Source: DAOTTX01 sp034437515 (GTDB lineage Bacteria; Chloroflexota; Anaerolineae; Aggregatilineales; Phototrophicaceae). Taken from it: a stretch of DNA of 64,000 nt. A program made the translations under genes and the position numbers. Below the pieces are notes generated by a model. It worked only from the letters and a program-made list of their open reading frames with translations. It did no database searches and was not told where the DNA came from. The DNA lies in NCBI GenBank assembly GCA_034437515.1, contig DAOTTX010000407.1:1-64000 (forward strand), in the 5' to 3' direction. Position 1 is the first letter of the stretch. Each line of letters starts with the position of its first letter. Below are positions 59,834 to 64,000 of this stretch, piece by piece.

Positions 59834-60160
59834 GGCTATCAACTCCGCTGTGGATGTTAACCGGGCGCACTTGCGCCTATCGCCGGTAAGCTGGGGCGAT
59901 TTTTACTGTTGCTACCGGACTTGCCGAAAGGTCGTCGGACGTTTTCAACGCGTGACGGTTGGCATACATCTTGCATGATGTGGGTAATCCATAGGTCTAC
60001 GGGAGAGATTTAGTAAGGAGGCCGGGCGTTCGCTAGCATCGGATCGTACAGTCAAGTATATTTTGGAGCGTGCGTGCCCTGCCGGGGCAAACGTTAAACT
60101 TGTATTCAGCGGCGTAGGCGCTAAACTAGAGGCATATCTGAGCATAAGACGAGGTTGGTA
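59834..60160. other. Intergenic region after the FkbM gene
   Basis: This gap holds the terminator at 59879-59904 and a smaller stem GGCGC/GCGCC just before it. No coding sequence, tRNA or clear promoter was recognised in the remaining 250 bases upstream of the small membrane protein. Confidence 0.5.
59879..59904 (+). terminator. Rho-independent terminator of the FkbM gene
   Basis: ATCGCC and GGCGAT pair over six bases around a ten-base loop and are followed by a run of T (59900-59904). It lies about 45 bases past the stop codon. Confidence 0.6.
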
Positions 60161-60412
60161 ATGAACGAACATTACTCAAAGTGGGATGAACTGGCTCCGC
60201 GGGGGCTGTTGTTGATCGGTCTGGGGTTGAGCATCGTCGGTGAGGCGATTGAGGCCAAAGGCCGGGGCGTGAGCTTCCTCAATTGGTTCATCAAGGGGCT
60301 AGTCGGGATGATCGCGCTGAACTCCGGGGTTGCCCTGTTCGGTGAGGCCGTCAAGAACCGCACACTGTACGAGATTGATATTGAAAATCTACGCAAGGAC
60401 ACCGCCGAGTAG
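60161..60412 (+). CDS. Small membrane protein, unknown function
   Basis: This 83-residue protein has two hydrophobic helices, RGLLLIGLGLSIVGEAIEAKG and FLNWFIKGLVGMIALNSGVALFGEAV. A basic turn (KGRG) lies between them, and a charged C-terminus (NRTLYEIDIENLRKD) faces the cytosol by the positive-inside rule. GAGG lies six bases before the ATG. No named family is recognised. It is a single gene between two long gaps. Confidence 0.7.
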   Translation: MNEHYSKWDELAPRGLLLIGLGLSIVGEAIEAKGRGVSFLNWFIKGLVGMIALNSGVALFGEAVKNRTLYEIDIENLRKDTAE

Positions 60413-60761
60413 CATCACCTGAAGTATTGCAATGATAGCTGCCGCCGCCTTTAATGAAGATACAGGTGCAGAACGGCGTGGCGTGCGTAAATTGTGACAA
60501 GCGGACACCAAGAATGCCGCCTTCATCCTAAATCCCTCTCCCTCAACGCCACTTCGTTGCTGGGAGGGGGATTTTTCTTCCCGTTCGCCAAGGTGCGGCG
60601 CGGGGCCAGGGGATGAGGGCCAGAAGGCCATCCCACCCAAAACTTTAGCACGAGTAAAAAACGTGAAAACTTAATGTTTACCAACGTTGAGGTGGTGTAT
60701 GCTTAAATCGAGTAGTACGAATTACCCACCAAAATCATACACTATACCAAGAAGGGCAAGT
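60413..60761. other. Intergenic region with a REP-like hairpin
   Basis: Apart from the hairpin at 60530-60574 and the Shine-Dalgarno site AAGAAGGG of the next gene, nothing coding is seen. An upstream in-frame ATG at 60687 would add 25 non-signal residues to the metallopeptidase and is rejected. Confidence 0.5.
60530..60574. repeat. REP-like imperfect palindrome
   Basis: AAATCCCTCTCCC pairs with GGGAGGGGGATTT, with an inner CAACG/CGTTG stem around CCACTT. The sequence resembles the dispersed CCCTCTCC...GGAGAGGG elements found in many bacterial genomes. Only one copy is evident in this window. It could also act as a terminator for the small membrane protein gene, as TTTTTCTTC follows it. Confidence 0.55.
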
Positions 60762-63317
60762 ATGAAATCTTCCAAGTTGCTTCTCGCATTCTTCCTCCTT
60801 TTTGGCCTCGCGATGGGCTTGACAACCCTGGCACAATCCGAGGCACAACCTACCATCGCTCTTGAAGGCTATTTGTCCGTCATTTACGGTGACCCGCAGG
60901 ATATCGTCACACAACCGGGCGTCGTGCTGATGCAATTGCAGGACTCGCAGGGCAACATCATCGCTGATTTAGACCTTAGCCCCAGTGTCGGCAGTTATTA
61001 TTATGGCAAGTACATCCGCATTTCTGGCGGTGCGCAGGGGATCAACCCCGGTAGCGGCCTGCCCCTCTATAGCGAGCCGACTATCACCCGGCTGGCTGAC
61101 CCGACGGGCGGCGAATTCAACTTGCAAGTCGAATCCAAGCCCTACATTAATGTGTTGTGTCAGTTCCCGGATGTCGCCGGGACGCCCTACAACCCGGCGG
61201 ATTACGACAACGGGTTGTTCGATGACCAACTGCCCGGGCTGAGCGCCTACTTCAACACGCTCTCTTATGGTGCGATTGATCTGGTCGGTACGAGCACGGT
61301 CAGCCAGTGGTATACCCTGCCAAACCCCGTCACCGCATATGTCACTAGCATCCAAAATGGCACCGATACCGATTTGGTAGCCCTTTACCAGGATTGCCTC
61401 GCTGCCGCCGATGCTGAGGTCGATTATAGCCAGTACTTCGGCATCAACATGATGTTTAACGAGCGCATCGGTTGCTGTGCCTGGGGTGGCGGGTACTTCG
61501 CCACATTGGACGGTGACGCACGCTTCTTCCCGATGACCTGGAACCCGCCCTGGGGCCAGACCTTCGGCACGCTTGGTCATGAGATCGGGCACAGCCTGGC
61601 GATGCCGCATTCCTCCGGCCCGTCGGATAACGAGCCGAGTGGATTGAGTATCTATGTCTCCAGGTGGGATATCATGAGCTTCGGCGATGGGCGCTGTAAT
61701 GAACAGGTCCTGATTGATCCTGATTGGAGTTGCATCCCCCCTGGTACGGTCAGCCAGAATCTGATTGAAGCCGGGTGGATGCCAAATAACCGCATCGTTG
61801 GGGTGGCTGATGGTGAGACGCAAGAAGTGACGTTGGAGCGTCTGGTCGAACCGACCAACACCACCGACCCGCTGATGGTCGTCGCACCGATTAATGATTC
61901 CACCACACAGTATTATACGGTCGAAGTCCGCCAGCAGACCGGGCTTGACTTCGGCATCCCGCAACCGGGTGGTGTGTTGATTCACAAGGTCAACCGTTTG
62001 ACAGCCAGTAACACCGGGCCGGCGCTGCTGGTCGATGATCCCAATGACGGCGACGGTAATCGTCTACAGGATGTCAACGATGTCGGCTCCGTGTGGACAC
62101 CGGGGGAAACCTACACCGACGCTGTCAACAACATCGTGATCGAAGTGCTTTCCGGTGCGGATAACAGTTACACCGTGCGGGTGAGCAACGATGTCATACC
62201 TAGCATTGTTATCGAACGTTTCTTCCCGGCAAATGAAACCACTGTCGAACTGGGAACAAGCTGGCAGAAGAATTTCAGCTTTGCCGCTGTCGATGGTGCG
62301 GAGTGGTACGGCATGTGGATCGGTCGCAACGCGGCTGGTAATTACGCGCAATCGCTCTATGAGTGGTACCCGGCAACGGACGCCATCGGCGCGCCGCACG
62401 GCATGGATGGCATCTGCGAGGCCGGTGTTTGTACGGTGCCCGACCCGCTGTGGATGCCTGATGGTGGCTACGAGTGGTGGCTGACCTACTGGGGGCCGGC
62501 CCTGCAATCTTTTGACAAGCAGTGGACGGGCAGCACCTTTGAGGTCGATATGCCTGAGCCGCAAGCCATCGCCGACCGTGGGCCGACCGGGACGCTAACC
62601 ACCCCGCCGGACGCGGTCACCTGGACGCACGACCCCAACGTCCTGTGGTATCAGGTCTGGCTTGGCTCCGATGTGACAATGACACCGATCGACACCCACG
62701 CTGACGGCTGGCACGAAGCGGCAGAAATCTGTAACGCCGGTACCTGCACGCTGCCCACCAAGGTAGACATCACCGAAAACGGTGTTTACGAATGGTGGAT
62801 GGAAGGTTGGGGGCCGGGTGGTTACATGAACTGGACGGTCAACGGCGCGTCGAACTTCACCGTTGATGATGGTACAAACGGTGTGGAACCAACGGCAGAT
62901 GAACTCGAAGTCATTCGCCTGACGAACGAACTCCGCGCTGGCCTCGGCCTGGGTTGTCTATCCGTCAGCCCGGAACTCTCTGTCGCGTCGCGCCTGCACA
63001 GTGAGGATATGGCATTACGTGACTACTTCGATCATGATGCACCAGACCCCGCCCCGAACGGCACTAACTTCGTTGCCCGCGCCAGCAGTGCGGGCTACGT
63101 GGGCAGTCCGCTTGGTGAGAATATCGCCGCAGGCTATGTCAGCTCGCAAAATGTATTCGATGGCTGGGAAGGCAGCAGTGGCCACTATAACAATATGACA
63201 AATGCCAACGCCAATGAGATCGGCGTGGGATATGCCGATGGTTCATCTAACCACGGTGGCACCCGCTGGACAATGGTGCTGGGCCAAAGCAGTAACGGTG
63301 GTGCGCCCTGTCCCTGA
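60762..63317 (+). CDS. Exported metallopeptidase with two Trp-rich modules and a C-terminal CAP domain
   Basis: This 851-residue protein has a signal peptide (LLLAFFLLFGLAMGLTTLAQ) and an immune-inhibitor/M6-like metalloprotease domain. Zinc ligands are His273, His277 and His283 in HEIGHSLAMPH, the base is Glu274, and WDIMSFG supplies a Met-turn. A beta-rich domain follows (about 370-485). Two Trp-rich modules come next (about 490-705; AEWYGMWIGR, YEWWLTYWGP; VLWYQVWLGS, YEWWMEGWGPGG). The last domain is a CAP domain (about 710-851) closely like that of the protein at 48409 (ELEVIRLTNEL, GENIAAGY, GHYNNMTN). AAGAAGGG precedes the ATG. It probably degrades extracellular protein and attaches to the surface or substrate. 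Confidence 0.9.
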   Translation: MKSSKLLLAFFLLFGLAMGLTTLAQSEAQPTIALEGYLSVIYGDPQDIVTQPGVVLMQLQDSQGNIIADLDLSPSVGSYYYGKYIRISGGAQGINPGSGLPLYSEPTITRLADPTGGEFNLQVESKPYINVLCQFPDVAGTPYNPADYDNGLFDDQLPGLSAYFNTLSYGAIDLVGTSTVSQWYTLPNPVTAYVTSIQNGTDTDLVALYQDCLAAADAEVDYSQYFGINMMFNERIGCCAWGGGYFATLDGDARFFPMTWNPPWGQTFGTLGHEIGHSLAMPHSSGPSDNEPSGLSIYVSRWDIMSFGDGRCNEQVLIDPDWSCIPPGTVSQNLIEAGWMPNNRIVGVADGETQEVTLERLVEPTNTTDPLMVVAPINDSTTQYYTVEVRQQTGLDFGIPQPGGVLIHKVNRLTASNTGPALLVDDPNDGDGNRLQDVNDVGSVWTPGETYTDAVNNIVIEVLSGADNSYTVRVSNDVIPSIVIERFFPANETTVELGTSWQKNFSFAAVDGAEWYGMWIGRNAAGNYAQSLYEWYPATDAIGAPHGMDGICEAGVCTVPDPLWMPDGGYEWWLTYWGPALQSFDKQWTGSTFEVDMPEPQAIADRGPTGTLTTPPDAVTWTHDPNVLWYQVWLGSDVTMTPIDTHADGWHEAAEICNAGTCTLPTKVDITENGVYEWWMEGWGPGGYMNWTVNGASNFTVDDGTNGVEPTADELEVIRLTNELRAGLGLGCLSVSPELSVASRLHSEDMALRDYFDHDAPDPAPNGTNFVARASSAGYVGSPLGENIAAGYVSSQNVFDGWEGSSGHYNNMTNANANEIGVGYADGSSNHGGTRWTMVLGQSSNGGAPCP

Positions 63318-63340
63318 ACTGCTAGATAGAATTCTCGTAG

Positions 63341-63376
63341 CGTCGCTGTGCAGCCTTTAGTGCAGCGGCGCGTTTT
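63341..63376 (+). terminator. Terminator of the metallopeptidase/CAP gene
   Basis: CGTCGCTG and CAGCGGCG pair over eight bases (one T-G) with a 14-base loop and are followed by CGTTTTG. It starts about 20 bases past the stop codon. Confidence 0.65.
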
Positions 63377-63392
63377 GCTACTGAACAAGCAT

Positions 63393-63427
63393 CAAAACGG
63401 CGTAACTTCTGGTTGCGCCGTTTTTGA
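63393..63427. terminator. Second hairpin terminator
   Basis: CAAAACGGCG and CGCCGTTTTTG pair almost fully around a 13-base loop, with the T-run inside the stem's far arm. It works as a backup terminator after the metallopeptidase gene. Confidence 0.7.
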
Positions 63428-63539
63428 TCTTAACCGATTGGCGATAAAACTCTAGCTGAGTTATAACCATCGCAAAGGGTTTAATGTTAGGAAGCTGTTG
63501 TAGAATGTAACAACGATATAATCTCATGAAGGATGCGCC

Positions 63540-64000
63540 ATGACCGACCGCGTGCTGCTCACCGCAGACCTGAACAATTTTGACGCCTGCCACGCTCTTG
63601 CTGAGGAAAACGGCCTGGGCCTGGAATTGATGGCTTTCTCTTACCCCGAAGTGCTGGATAATGACTGGCGCGTCCAACTCGTCAATTATCAAAATACCTT
63701 GCGTCATTTCGACGGGCCGCTGACCCTGCACGGCCCGTTTATGGATATGGTCAGCGGTAGCCCTGACGAGCGCATCAATCGCGTTTGCCTGGAGCGTTAC
63801 CGGCACGCGCTGCACATCGCCGGGGAGATAGGCGCGGAACTGGTGGTGTTGCACGCCAATTTCATCGGTGCGCTGCACAACCATTCTTACCGGCGGGGTT
63901 GGCATGAGCGCAGCGTGCCGTTCTGGTTGAACGTCGCCGAATACGCCGAGCAGCAGGGCGTGAGAGTCACGGTTGAGAATATGTGGGAATTTGACCCAGG
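63540..64000 (+). CDS. Xylose-isomerase-like TIM-barrel protein (partial, runs off the window)
   Basis: An open frame begins MTDRVLLTADLNNFDACHAL after GAAGGATGCGCC and continues past the window end, with 153 codons visible. Features of AP endonuclease family 2/xylose-isomerase-like barrels are present: LTLHGPFMDM (metal-side strand 2), ELVVLHANFIGAL (strand 3 with a His), EYAEQQGVRVTVENMWEF (strand 4 with a Glu). These proteins are sugar isomerases, epimerases or endonuclease IV relatives. The specific reaction cannot be given from the N-terminal half. Confidence 0.83.
   Translation, partial: MTDRVLLTADLNNFDACHALAEENGLGLELMAFSYPEVLDNDWRVQLVNYQNTLRHFDGPLTLHGPFMDMVSGSPDERINRVCLERYRHALHIAGEIGAELVVLHANFIGALHNHSYRRGWHERSVPFWLNVAEYAEQQGVRVTVENMWEFDP

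Noticed and set aside
60969..61985. A 338-codon minus-strand open frame
   Set aside because: Fully antisense to the metallopeptidase, which has a signal peptide, HEIGH motif and terminators; the antisense frame has none.
1..64000. CRISPR arrays, tRNA/rRNA genes, integrases or transposases
   Set aside because: No regularly spaced repeats, no conserved RNA gene cores and no transposase or integrase motifs were seen on either strand.

Overview
The window looks like a chromosomal stretch of a Chloroflexota bacterium, most likely Anaerolineae-like. This is inferred from four things: a caa3-type oxidase operon with an A2-type subunit I, a CSLREA/beta-helix surface protein, many large exported proteins with Trp-rich Ig/FN3-like modules, and DUF5996, DUF3090 and SCO1664-type families. 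No rRNA, tRNA, CRISPR array, prophage or intact insertion sequence was seen. Base composition is fairly even and moderately GC-rich, except for AT-rich promoter gaps.

Layout. 0.1-2.3 kb: amino-sugar catabolism (NagA plus a SIS-type deaminase). 2.3-4.2 kb: a lipoprotein and two small proteins. 4.2-8.5 kb: a giant exported adhesin-like protein. 8.7-9.2 kb: a decayed formylglycine-generating-enzyme-like gene. 9.2-11.8 kb: a PP2C phosphatase, then pterin carbinolamine dehydratase and phenylalanine hydroxylase. 11.9-15.2 kb: a degraded YfhO-type membrane gene, a DUF554 protein and two small proteins that contain only a histidine-kinase phosphoacceptor segment. 15.3-24 kb: a frameshifted acetyltransferase, a large FtsX-type permease, small enzymes and an aminotransferase. 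24-30.3 kb: a 1439-residue multi-PAS/GAF histidine kinase, a TPR protein and a family 4-like uracil-DNA glycosylase.

30.4-36.8 kb is a six-gene cytochrome c oxidase operon with a good promoter at its head and a strong terminator at its end. 36.9-42.2 kb has an SDR, an esterase, 6-phosphofructokinase, two methyltransferases and a PfkB-type sugar kinase. 42.3-51 kb has a TPR protein, OsmC, a transporter-like/HEAT/cNMP-binding fusion, two exported proteins with Trp-rich modules (one carrying an in-frame TAG just after the signal peptide) and a second frameshifted acetyltransferase. 51-54.6 kb has a VIT/VWA protein, a methyltransferase and a phosphoesterase. 54.8-56.8 kb holds a triad (histidine phosphatase, DUF3090, SCO1664-like) that I know as a conserved cluster of actinobacteria. 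The window ends with an exported nuclease, an FkbM methyltransferase, a metallopeptidase/CAP protein and the start of a sugar-phosphate isomerase-like gene.

Two themes stand out. First, four exported proteins share a roughly 80-100 residue module (WY, a Cys pair, and a WGPGG-like motif) combined with different partner domains (beta-helix, FG-GAP, CAP, metalloprotease). They look like a shuffled extracellular toolkit. Second, five genes in 64 kb are visibly broken (FGE-like, YfhO, two GNATs, FG-GAP). The single-base cases could be assembly errors, but the FGE-like and YfhO genes are truly decayed.
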